Source: Achromobacter piechaudii NBRC 102461 (GTDB taxonomy: Bacteria; Pseudomonadota; Gammaproteobacteria; Burkholderiales; Burkholderiaceae_B). From it: a stretch of 64,000 nt of DNA. The translations under genes and the position numbers were made by a program. The DNA is taken from positions 1,054,001 to 1,118,000 of the forward strand of contig NZ_BCTK01000001.1 in NCBI RefSeq assembly GCF_001571245.1, read 5' to 3'. The notes beneath the pieces are model-generated. The model was not told where the DNA came from and ran no database searches. It was given only the letters and a program-made list of their open reading frames with translations. How positions within the stretch are numbered: position 1 is the first letter of the stretch; every line of letters begins with the position of its first letter. This document shows, piece after piece, positions 56,345-64,000 of the stretch.

Positions 56345-58105
56345 GTGAAACATTTGGTTCTAAAGCTGGATGATATTGGTTGTGATGCTAACCGCCCGGT
56401 TGTGGATCTTGTACTGTGGGCGATGCTTGAAAAAATTCCGGTTTCTATCGGTGCAATTGGCGGACTCTTGAAGAGCATTCCCCAAGAGTTGGTCGAAATT
56501 GTTCGAACGGCGCACGGGGCAGGGTGGCTGGAGCTTTGGAATCATGGATTCAACCATCTTCGTTACGACCAGCTATCGCCCGAAGACGCGCTCCGTGACT
56601 TGGTCGATGGACACACCGCTATTCAGAATGTGTTTGGAATTGAGCCAGATGGCTTTGGTTTCCCATTCAATAAATTTGACGACGCGACATTGCGTCTCGT
56701 GCGCTCTCGATATCCTGAATACTTTGTTTACGAGAGCGATTTAAACTCTTTTAAGTGGGTTTCTCCAGAATTTAATGTATTCGCAGACGGACAGCCGCGT
56801 TTTGAACGGTTTTTGGAACGTGTGGGTGCTCGTAACCGCGCAGACAATCTTATTCTCCAGGCTCACCCGCCACGTTGGTCTAAAGAGGGATTCAGGGAAT
56901 TCACGCGCTGCGTAGCGGAGCTTGTGGAAGGCCGTGGGTACGTGTGCCTGAAAGGCCGCGACGCCATCGAGTCCTATTCCAAGGAGCTTCGCTCCGAAGT
57001 TCCAGCGACGCCGGTTGCCAGGGTCCTACGAGGAATCGAAAGCCTATCGTCCGCCTGGGTGAGCAAGGCACCTGAATATACAAAAAATCTATCAAATTTT
57101 GAAAACTACTTTTTAACCCGTTTCAACTCCGATACTTATAAGAATTGGAATCAAGTATTAGGCGAGTTGGCGCCATTTCAGCCAAAAAGGGTCTTGGATC
57201 TTGGTTGTGGATTGGGCAACTGGTCATTGCCGCTGTGGCTATCTGGCGCAGCAGACAAGCTGGTGCTAAATGACGTTCATCCCACAATCGTGGCGGCGCT
57301 CAAGGATGGGATGGCGGCTCTGCCAAGAAAAGACGGGATCGAGATCAGCGGCGCTAATTTGTTGAGTGCGGCCCCACCCCAGAGTGCTGAATTCGATTTT
57401 TTAGTCAGCGCCAATACATTCAATTATTTGGACCCGGTGGAGTTCTTTAAATTCTCTCAGTCAGCAGTCTCGCGTGGCGGGAGGATGCTGCTAATGTTGC
57501 AAACACCGGCCTTTAATCGCCTTCGATTCCGACGGGCGTTCGAGCTTGCTGATAGGTCCACAGGTGTAGAGGCGTTGGAAAGTGACTTCGCGATGCTGGT
57601 GCGCCAGAAGTATGGTGTCTTTCCTACCGATGTGAGGCATGCGTATCCTCTTGAGGAAATTGAGCGATTGGCTGCCATGTTCGACTTCACTTTGGCATCC
57701 AGATTTTTGCCATTTGGAGAGATTAAAGAAGATGGCGAGAGCGTGTACGAGTGCCTTCTGTTTAGAAAGATGAATAATATGGCTCGGGAGATCGCGTCGC
57801 GGCCGGACTGGTTAAGTGAATGTCAATCTACCGTTGGCATTAATTTTGGGTCTAAAGCTTTTGATGCCACCAGTGTCCCTGGAAATACGTCGACAACCTA
57901 TTTCAAATATTCGGGAAGCTGGGTTTTCCCCGATTCACTAGCTGCTGGAGATGTTGAAAAAATTGTGGCAGTGAAAGATTCACTTTATAGTCTCCGGCGA
58001 AGCGAAGTGATTAATTTTAATTTGCTTCGGCATGTTGCAGATGGCGAATCGCCGATATCAGAATTCGCGGAAAGGGTATTCGAATTTTCAAAAAAATTTA
58101 GTTAA
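56345..58105 (+). CDS. polysaccharide deacetylase-like / methyltransferase fusion protein
   Basis: A 586-residue cytoplasmic fusion. The N-terminal part (about 1-215) has a NodB-like pattern: LKLDDIG (near 7-12) for motif 1, ELWNHGFNH (near 65-73) for the metal-binding His pair, and GFGFPFNKFDD for motif 3. The C-terminal part (about 250-480) is a class I methyltransferase, with VLDLGCGLGNWSLPL near 282-296, LNDVHP, and a motif with SANTFNYLDP. The rest is unassigned. GTG 56345 has AGGTG 4 nt upstream; TTG 56321 in the same frame lacks one. Deacetylation of an N-acetyl sugar followed by methylation is the simple reading, not shown. Confidence 0.72.
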   Translation: MKHLVLKLDDIGCDANRPVVDLVLWAMLEKIPVSIGAIGGLLKSIPQELVEIVRTAHGAGWLELWNHGFNHLRYDQLSPEDALRDLVDGHTAIQNVFGIEPDGFGFPFNKFDDATLRLVRSRYPEYFVYESDLNSFKWVSPEFNVFADGQPRFERFLERVGARNRADNLILQAHPPRWSKEGFREFTRCVAELVEGRGYVCLKGRDAIESYSKELRSEVPATPVARVLRGIESLSSAWVSKAPEYTKNLSNFENYFLTRFNSDTYKNWNQVLGELAPFQPKRVLDLGCGLGNWSLPLWLSGAADKLVLNDVHPTIVAALKDGMAALPRKDGIEISGANLLSAAPPQSAEFDFLVSANTFNYLDPVEFFKFSQSAVSRGGRMLLMLQTPAFNRLRFRRAFELADRSTGVEALESDFAMLVRQKYGVFPTDVRHAYPLEEIERLAAMFDFTLASRFLPFGEIKEDGESVYECLLFRKMNNMAREIASRPDWLSECQSTVGINFGSKAFDATSVPGNTSTTYFKYSGSWVFPDSLAAGDVEKIVAVKDSLYSLRRSEVINFNLLRHVADGESPISEFAERVFEFSKKFS

Positions 58106-58211
58106 CTTGTGCGATGGGTATGGAGCGAGCCTCTCCATGCCGAAAATGATAGTTTCGCAAATATGTCGGAACTACAAGTTCAGCTCAGACATATTTGGGG
58201 ACTCGATAATT

Positions 58212-59168
58212 ATGTTCCAACAACGCTACGCCATGCTTACGGTGGATACCGAAGCTCTTCCGAAGCGTGCAGAAGCCGATCACGTTAGAAGGTTGATTTG
58301 GGGTTCGCACGCTAGCGGGGAGGCTGGTATCAGGCAACTCAGTGACTTAGGTAACGAGTTTGGCGTTAAGCATGTGTTCTTTGTAGATCTGTGCGGGGCT
58401 TACGGACGGATGGAGGAAATGCGGGAGGTAGTGCGATGGCTTAACCATGACGCTTCTCAAGATGTGCAACTCCACGCGCATCCCGAAGTTCTGCCTCAGA
58501 GTTTTTGGAGAGAGCACGGGCTCGATAGTCGTCCCTCGTTGATGAACGAGTACAGCAGTGTGGAACGCGCCGAGTTTGTTTTGCGCCACTTTGGTGGAAT
58601 TATTAGCGAAGTTACTGGCGAGCCCGTACGAGCGTTCAGGGCTGGCTCTTTTCGATGGAATTCGACCTTGATTCAGGCCATGAGGCGGGCCGGTTTTGAG
58701 CTATCTTGCAATAATTCGATGCGTGCCTTCAGTGCAGGTCGATGCACATATGGCGAGCCGACAAGTTATCCATTTATGTGGTCGAACGGGGTTATCGAGA
58801 TACCAATCACCGAGAGCAACGCTCATTCTCAAAGTTTGGGTGGAGCACATTGGGCGAGTCTCACTTTTCCTGAGTCGCCATACTTTGGGGCTGCTAGCGC
58901 CAGGCCATCATGGTTTGCGCGCCTTCGGTCGCGTAAACCCAGTTTTTCCGTCTTCTTGCTTCATTCTTGGTCTTTGCTGCAATGGGATGAAGCCGGGTAT
59001 GCAACTTATCGGAACGATCAACGTCTAGAGGCGTATCGAAAACTGCTGGGCAGTCTTTCAAAAGACTACGATGTAATAACAACTCGAGATTTCCTGGACT
59101 TGAGGGCGAGAGGTAAGATTCCAATCGATCATGAAGTGGATATTGATAAGGCAGTAATTAGAAAATGA
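58212..59168 (+). CDS. polysaccharide deacetylase-like protein (WalW-like), copy 1
   Basis: A 318-residue cytoplasmic protein. LTVDTEALPKRA (9-20) holds the motif-1 acidic residues (Asp12, Glu14), QLHAHPE has His88 and His90 as expected metal ligands, and FRAGSFRWN (142-150) resembles motif 3. SPSF/KPSFSVFLLHSWSLLQWDE follows. It is strongly similar along its whole length to the next gene. I start it at ATG 58212, where alignment with the next gene begins; a longer frame reaches back into the previous gene. It is A/T-rich. Activity on a capsule sugar is inferred. Confidence 0.78.
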   Translation: MFQQRYAMLTVDTEALPKRAEADHVRRLIWGSHASGEAGIRQLSDLGNEFGVKHVFFVDLCGAYGRMEEMREVVRWLNHDASQDVQLHAHPEVLPQSFWREHGLDSRPSLMNEYSSVERAEFVLRHFGGIISEVTGEPVRAFRAGSFRWNSTLIQAMRRAGFELSCNNSMRAFSAGRCTYGEPTSYPFMWSNGVIEIPITESNAHSQSLGGAHWASLTFPESPYFGAASARPSWFARLRSRKPSFSVFLLHSWSLLQWDEAGYATYRNDQRLEAYRKLLGSLSKDYDVITTRDFLDLRARGKIPIDHEVDIDKAVIRK

Positions 59169-60139
59169 AGGATCGTTACGCGCTAATCACGGTGGATACC
59201 GAAGCGTTGCCAAAGCGTGCTTCGCAAAATCATGTAGACCGGCTCATGTGGGGGAAGCACGAGAAGGGGACTGCCGGCATAGCGGAAATGTGCGCGATTG
59301 GCGATGAGTTCAATGCGAAGCATGTGTTTTTTGTTGATCTCTGCGGGGCTTACGCATCATTGGACCAAGTGCGCGAAGTCGTGCGCTGGTTAGATGGACA
59401 AGGTCAGGATGTACAGTTACATACTCATCCGGAATACCTGCCAGAAAGTTTTTGGGCGCAGCATGGGATGGCGGCGCGGCCTCAGTACATGAATCAATAC
59501 ACCGATGACGAAAGAGCCGAATTTGTGATTCGTCATTTCGGAAAAATGATCTCGGACGTGACCGGAAAGCCGTTGCGCGCATTTCGCGCAGGTTCGTTCC
59601 GTTGGAATGCTTCGACCATACGCGCCTTGAAAGCGGCGAATATTCCGCTTTCCTTCAACAATTCAATGTGCGCCGTCCACGCCGGTCAATGTCCCTATAG
59701 CGAACCCACCAATCACCCGTATATCTGGTCCAACGGCGTGATTGAAGTGCCCACGACGGAGAAGAAGATTCTTCCGAAGGTGGGCAAGGACGAGTGGTGG
59801 GCGCGCTTGACCTACCCGGAATCGAGCTATTTCAAGTTTCGTCCGTGGTGGGGCAAGTTGTTGCTCGACACGTTCAGCGGCAGCCCGTCCTTCGCCGTGT
59901 TTCTGCTGCATTCCTGGTCATTGCTGTATTGGGACGAGAATGGTTTTGGCAGCTTCCGCGATGATCAGCGCCTTGAAGGCTACCGTAAGTTGATGGCGCG
60001 CCTCACTAAGGACTACGACGTCATTACGACGGCAGACTTTCTGGATCTGCACGCGCAGGGCAAGATCGCGACTACGCACGAAGTTGATCTGGCGTTGGCG
60101 GAGATCACTGCGCCGGCCAGTGGTGGTCCGGCATGCTAA
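59165..60139 (+). CDS. polysaccharide deacetylase-like protein (WalW-like), copy 2
   Basis: A 324-residue paralogue of the preceding protein. It keeps TVDTEALPKRA at 9-19, QLHTHPE with His86 and His88, FRAGSFRWN, YIWSNGVIEVPTTE and FAVFLLHSWSLLYWDE. The ATG overlaps the copy-1 stop by 4 nt. Differences are spread along the length and its second half is more GC-rich than copy 1, so the duplication is old or the copies came separately. The last codons overlap the next gene by 7 nt. Confidence 0.82.
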   Translation: MKDRYALITVDTEALPKRASQNHVDRLMWGKHEKGTAGIAEMCAIGDEFNAKHVFFVDLCGAYASLDQVREVVRWLDGQGQDVQLHTHPEYLPESFWAQHGMAARPQYMNQYTDDERAEFVIRHFGKMISDVTGKPLRAFRAGSFRWNASTIRALKAANIPLSFNNSMCAVHAGQCPYSEPTNHPYIWSNGVIEVPTTEKKILPKVGKDEWWARLTYPESSYFKFRPWWGKLLLDTFSGSPSFAVFLLHSWSLLYWDENGFGSFRDDQRLEGYRKLMARLTKDYDVITTADFLDLHAQGKIATTHEVDLALAEITAPASGGPAC

Positions 60140-61467
60140 CAAGGCCCGCGTGGTCGAGAGTGGGTGAACAGTGGCTCGCGCTCAATCGCGTGTTGACGGT
60201 GGGAGCACTGACACGCAAGCTGCGCGCCAAACGCGGCGAGCTTGCTTATGAACCCGATCCGACCAGCATGCTCTACGTGGCGGCCAGCGCTTTGCCGTAT
60301 CACACGAGCGGTTACACCACGCGCACGCATGAAGTGATCCGTGCGTTGGGCGCTGCCGGGGCGCGGGTGCACGCGGTGACGAGGACTGGATATCCGTGGG
60401 ATCGGAAAGATCGCTTGCAGGACGCCAGCAGCGCAGAAACACTTGTTGGCGATGTGCGTTATCTGCATGTGGACCGGCCCATGAACAATCGGCCGGTATG
60501 GTCGTACGCGCTTCAAGCTGCCTCGGCGCTGGCGCAGATTGCCGCCCGCAATCAAGTTGCCGTGATCCATGCGGCCTCCAATCATGTCAATGCCTTGCCC
60601 GCGTTGCTGGCAGCCAGAAGCCTGGGCATTCCGTTTCAGTACGAAATGCGCGGCCTGTGGGAGTTGACCCGCGTGTCGCGCACGCCCAACTACGATAAGT
60701 CGCAGGCGTTCAGGCAGGGTCTGCAACTGGAAGGTCTGGTGGCGAACAGCGCGGACAGGTTGTTTGTGATCTCCGAACAACTGGCGAAGTTCGTCGCGGA
60801 CCGCTGGGCTGTGCCTTCTGCACGCGTTGCCCTGTTGCCTAATTGTGTGGATCCTGACCGATTCCGTGTGACGGACCCGGACCACATAACGCCCAACAGC
60901 GTAGGTTACGCAGGGTCTTTGATCGGCTACGAGGGGCTTGATACGTTGATCGACGCGGTAGCGCTAATGGCTAAGTCGGGTCGTCGGGTCACAGTCAATC
61001 TCATCGGCGACGGAGAGGCCCGCGAGCAGCTGGAAGCCCGCGTGCGCCGCCTCGAATTGACTGACCGCATCCATTTCCACGGCAAACTGCCGCCCCAGGA
61101 CGCACGCGATTTGCTTGGCGCCAGCCAATTGGTCTGCATCCCTCGCAAGCCCTATCAAGTCTGCGAGATCGTGCCGCCGATCAAACTGGCCGAAGCATTG
61201 GCGCTGGGCAAGCCGGTGATTGCGGCCGACTTGCCCGTGCTGCGCGACGAGATGGGCGCGGAACCTGCGGGCTGGTTTTTCCGGGCGGGCGATGCGGCCG
61301 ACCTGGCGCGCGTCATGGGGGCAGTCCTGGACAATCCGACGAAGATTCGTGAGGTCTCCGAGCAAGCAAGACGCTACGTCGTTGCGCATCGTAATTGGGG
61401 CAATTTTGTCAAACACGCTACGCCGATGGCGCAGAATGGGGAATTGAATGGTCGGCGGGCTGGTTAG
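60133..61467 (+). CDS. glycosyltransferase family 4 protein
   Basis: A retaining GT-B glycosyltransferase of 444 residues. The N-terminal acceptor domain has YHTSGYTTRTHEVIRALGA; the C-terminal donor domain has SVGYAGSLIGYEGLDTLIDA, NLIGDGEAREQLEARV and the E-x7-E-like region EIVPPIKLAEALALGKPVIA (near 348-367). GC content returns to the genome level here. It starts inside the end of the deacetylase gene and ends inside the start of the CgeB-like gene, showing tight coupling. Sugar donor unknown. Confidence 0.9.
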   Translation: MLTRPAWSRVGEQWLALNRVLTVGALTRKLRAKRGELAYEPDPTSMLYVAASALPYHTSGYTTRTHEVIRALGAAGARVHAVTRTGYPWDRKDRLQDASSAETLVGDVRYLHVDRPMNNRPVWSYALQAASALAQIAARNQVAVIHAASNHVNALPALLAARSLGIPFQYEMRGLWELTRVSRTPNYDKSQAFRQGLQLEGLVANSADRLFVISEQLAKFVADRWAVPSARVALLPNCVDPDRFRVTDPDHITPNSVGYAGSLIGYEGLDTLIDAVALMAKSGRRVTVNLIGDGEAREQLEARVRRLELTDRIHFHGKLPPQDARDLLGASQLVCIPRKPYQVCEIVPPIKLAEALALGKPVIAADLPVLRDEMGAEPAGWFFRAGDAADLARVMGAVLDNPTKIREVSEQARRYVVAHRNWGNFVKHATPMAQNGELNGRRAG

Positions 61468-62533
61468 GAAGCTGGGCGCGTTGCTGTATGACTACCCGAA
61501 GGTGGAAGAGGACGCCGTTCGGGAGGGGCCGTTCGGACGGCTGAAAGTCGCGCTCGTCACCGACTACTTCACGTCGGATTGCCTGTCCGCCGAATGCCGC
61601 GTGCGCAACGTCACTCCTCGCAATTACAGGGAGATCATCGATGAATGGAAGCCTGATCTGCTGTTCGTCGAATCGGCCTTTCATGGCATAGACGGCAGTT
61701 GGCGGTACGAGCTGGCCAAGCAATCCAAGCTGATGCGCCTGCGGCCGCCCAAGATGATCTTCGAGGTGGTTGCGGCGGCGAAGGCGAGGGGAGTGCCGAC
61801 GGTGTTTTGGAACAAGGACGACGGCGCTTTCTTCGATGCATTCATCGATGTGGCGAAGGCGTTCGATTTCATTTTCACGACCGACAAAGAGTGCATTGAA
61901 GGCTATCGCCGGCAGGTGCCGGACCATGTGCCGGTCCACGCGCTGGTGATGCCGTACCAACCCGCCTACCACCAGTTCACGGGCTTCGATTTTCAGCGCA
62001 AGGAAGCCTGTTTTACCGGTAGCTATTACCGGCGCATTCTGAATGAACGCAGGCGTTTCCTGGATATGGTTTTCGAAGCTTGTGAAGCGGCGGCGTTGCC
62101 CTTGAACGTCTTTGACCGCAACCACGACCGGATGTCGCGGCATTTCGAATTCCGCTTTCCGCGAAACGCGCAGTTGCGCATGCATTCGAAGGTGGCGCAT
62201 CGGGCGACGGCCGCAGTCTATAAGTCTCACGTGATTTCGCTGAACGTGAATTCGGTGACTGCGTCGGAAACGATGTGCTCGCGACGGTTGTTGGAGATTC
62301 TTGCTTGCGGCGGTATCGCAGTGACCAACCGGAGCCGCTCCGTGGACAAGTATTTCAGCGAGTATTGCCACGTGGTGACGTCGCAGGACGAGGTCACCGA
62401 GCTGTTTTCGCGGCTGCGACACGGCCCGTCCGGTGCAGACTTGGAGCGGGCTGAGGCCGGGGCAGCCTATGTCAGGCAGCATCACACCTGGGCGCACCGT
62501 TTGCAGGAAGTCTGCACGGTTGTGGGTCTTTGA
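61448..62533 (+). CDS. CgeB-like glycosyltransferase
   Basis: A 361-residue protein resembling the CgeB/DUF3880 group of GT-B glycosyltransferases. VPTVFWNKDDGAFFDAFIDV, FIFTTDKECIEGYRR, CFTGSYYRRIL and the C-terminal CSRRLLEILACGGIAVTNRS are the telling blocks. The same elements appear in the first region of the 1122-residue enzyme at 52.9 kb, so the two are paralogues. The start overlaps the GT4 gene by 20 nt. Acceptor and donor unknown. Confidence 0.82.
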   Translation: MVGGLVRKLGALLYDYPKVEEDAVREGPFGRLKVALVTDYFTSDCLSAECRVRNVTPRNYREIIDEWKPDLLFVESAFHGIDGSWRYELAKQSKLMRLRPPKMIFEVVAAAKARGVPTVFWNKDDGAFFDAFIDVAKAFDFIFTTDKECIEGYRRQVPDHVPVHALVMPYQPAYHQFTGFDFQRKEACFTGSYYRRILNERRRFLDMVFEACEAAALPLNVFDRNHDRMSRHFEFRFPRNAQLRMHSKVAHRATAAVYKSHVISLNVNSVTASETMCSRRLLEILACGGIAVTNRSRSVDKYFSEYCHVVTSQDEVTELFSRLRHGPSGADLERAEAGAAYVRQHHTWAHRLQEVCTVVGL

Positions 62534-62548
62534 ACGGAACCGGGCGCA

Positions 62549-64000
62549 ATGGCTGTCTTGTTTTCATATCTGGCTCAGGCCGTCTTCGTTCTGGTCGTGC
62601 TCGCCTTCGGCCTTTACGTCATTCTTGAGTTGCGCGTCTTGCTGATTTCACGGAAGGTGGAGCGTCGCAAGCTGGCGGCGATCGACCAGGCCGTGGTCGA
62701 TATCGACCGCACGAATCTGCCCCGCGTCAGCGTCCTCCTTCCCATCTGCAATGAATCCTCGGTCGTCGAGCGCTTGATCGATGCGGCGTGCCGCTTGCGC
62801 TATCCGCCAGGGGCGTTGGAAATCCTCATCCTGGATGATTCTTCCGATATCACTTCCAAGCTCGCTCAGGCCCGCGCCGACGTACACGCCGCATCGGGTG
62901 TGAATGTCCGAGTGATCCGCCGGCAGGACAGGAAGGGCTTCAAGGCCGGAAACCTCGTTCATGGCATCCAGCAATCCACGGGAGATTTCTTCGCCATCTT
63001 CGATGCGGACTTCGTGCCGCCCGAAGATTTCCTGTTGCGGACCATTCCCTGTTTCGAGGACCCCAGCCTGGGGTTTCTGCAGACGGGCATCGGCTACGAA
63101 AACCGCGACGCCTCTTTTCTCACACGTTTCCAGGCGATGGAAATGGGGCATCAGCAGTACGTGACCGTCGGTTTGAGCGAGGACGGAGACATGGCCTCGC
63201 TCAGTGGCAGCTCTTGCGTCTGGCGGCGGGCGTGCGTTCAGGCACTGGGGGGATGGAATGCGTCAACCGTGACCGAGGATGTGGATCTGGGATACCGGGC
63301 GCAGTTCGGGGATTGGAAATACGCCTATCTGCGCGATGTGGTGTCGATGTCGATACTGCCCGAAACCATCAGCGCGTTCCGCGTGCAGCGTGAGCGCTGG
63401 GGTCGCGGCCTGATCCATAGCGCGTTTAAGCACGTTGGCCGGATGTTCAAGCAGCGCATGCCTTTCCTGAAACGCCTGCATGCGGTGTCGATGATGTTTT
63501 CATCGGTCTTGCTGGCGGCGATCTACGTATTGGTGTTGTTGAGCCTGCCGCTGAACTATCTGGTGAACTTCGATCAGGATGCGTTCAACTGGGGTGCGCT
63601 GGCCTTCTTTGTGCTGGTGACGATCTGGTCGCTGGACAACGCGTTTGGCGCGCGCAAGGGTGCACGCCTGGAAGACAAACCCAGTCTGGCGATGGCGCTT
63701 TGGTACAACTATCTGTACATCGCCATGTTCCTGCCAATGGCCTGGTACTACTTTGCCGGTGGAATACGTGCCCTGTTCGGGGTGTATGGCGAGTTTCATC
63801 GCACCCCGAAAGGGCAAGACGAAAAGCGTTCTCGCCTGCCTCGCATCAATGGCCTGCTCATGGCCGGAGAGGCCTTCACCTTCTGTTATTCGATGGTCGC
63901 GCTGGGCGTGGCCGTGCGCGAACACAATTACGTGCTGGTGCCATTGAATTTGACCGTCTGCGTCGGGTTCGGGATGGTGGTGTATTGGTCCTGGCACGAG
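62549..64000 (+). CDS. processive family 2 glycosyltransferase, cellulose-synthase-like (3' end beyond the window)
   Basis: An inner-membrane synthase, 484 codons visible with no stop. One hydrophobic segment lies at about 7-34. The GT2 domain shows LDDSSD (95-100), FDADF (151-155), TED (242-244) and QRERWGRG (280-287), the D, DxD, TED and QxxRW set of processive enzymes such as cellulose synthase. At least four further membrane segments follow (about 312-335, 350-370, 388-410, 440-484). Such a protein makes and extrudes a chain by itself, an alternative to the ABC exporter. No PilZ domain is seen in the visible part. Confidence 0.9.
   Translation, partial: MAVLFSYLAQAVFVLVVLAFGLYVILELRVLLISRKVERRKLAAIDQAVVDIDRTNLPRVSVLLPICNESSVVERLIDAACRLRYPPGALEILILDDSSDITSKLAQARADVHAASGVNVRVIRRQDRKGFKAGNLVHGIQQSTGDFFAIFDADFVPPEDFLLRTIPCFEDPSLGFLQTGIGYENRDASFLTRFQAMEMGHQQYVTVGLSEDGDMASLSGSSCVWRRACVQALGGWNASTVTEDVDLGYRAQFGDWKYAYLRDVVSMSILPETISAFRVQRERWGRGLIHSAFKHVGRMFKQRMPFLKRLHAVSMMFSSVLLAAIYVLVLLSLPLNYLVNFDQDAFNWGALAFFVLVTIWSLDNAFGARKGARLEDKPSLAMALWYNYLYIAMFLPMAWYYFAGGIRALFGVYGEFHRTPKGQDEKRSRLPRINGLLMAGEAFTFCYSMVALGVAVREHNYVLVPLNLTVCVGFGMVVYWSWHE

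Noticed and set aside
1-64000. tRNA or rRNA genes, CRISPR arrays, insertion sequences, integrases
   Set aside because: I saw none: no cloverleaf-like conserved arms, no regularly spaced repeats, and no transposase or recombinase reading frame.

Overview
The window looks like chromosome of a high-GC betaproteobacterium of the Alcaligenaceae, most likely Achromobacter or a close Bordetella relative. The reasons are strong G/C codon bias in most genes, two Bug-type solute receptors, OxyR with the 199/208 cysteine pair next to recG and dps, an ATGA-coupled tsdBA pair, and a glnA-glnL-glnG nitrogen locus. This is inference from gene content; I saw no rRNA or tRNA gene, CRISPR array or insertion sequence.

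Region 1 (1-13.4 kb) is ordinary metabolism and housekeeping: a thiosulfate dehydrogenase pair (tsdA cut by the left edge, tsdB), an SDR, an NlpC/P60 hydrolase, amn, lysP, a DAO-type oxidoreductase next to a LysR gene, yicC, rph, and an acyl-CoA dehydrogenase / MmgE-PrpD operon. Region 2 (13.6-19.2 kb) holds a chemoreceptor converging on, and overlapping, an EAL-CBS-GGDEF protein, then rdgB and hemW. Region 3 (19.2-23.5 kb) is the nitrogen locus: two NtrC-type sites 33 bp apart, a near-perfect sigma-54 promoter, glnA, glnL and glnG.

Region 4 (23.5-40.3 kb) has a LysR gene divergent from two pirins, a Bug receptor, a ferric-iron ABC operon (fbpABC) under a Fur-like box, fpr, an AtuA-like operon with its own Bug receptor and divergent LysR, then ridA, recG, oxyR and dps.

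Region 5 (40.7 kb to the right edge) is a large surface-polysaccharide locus with all genes on the + strand, many of them overlapping by 1-20 nt. It starts with an SDR and an LtaS-like membrane transferase. An ABC-type (group 2/3) capsule exporter follows: an outer-membrane lipoprotein, KpsM, KpsT and a KpsE-like protein. Then come a 627-residue coiled-coil protein, an FkbM methyltransferase, wecB and wecC (UDP-ManNAc and UDP-ManNAcA supply), a 1122-residue multidomain glycosyltransferase, a deacetylase-methyltransferase fusion, two tandem deacetylase-like paralogues, a GT4 enzyme, a CgeB-like enzyme, and a membrane-bound processive GT2 cut by the right edge. No KpsC, KpsS, KpsF or KpsU gene is visible in the window.

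The least explained part is 47.1-62.5 kb. It has a coiled-coil protein with a 35-residue (five-heptad) repeat coupled to a methyltransferase, which could act as a chain-length ruler. It also has a three-part glycosyltransferase and a set of deacetylase-like and CgeB-like enzymes in a segment with clearly lower GC than its surroundings.
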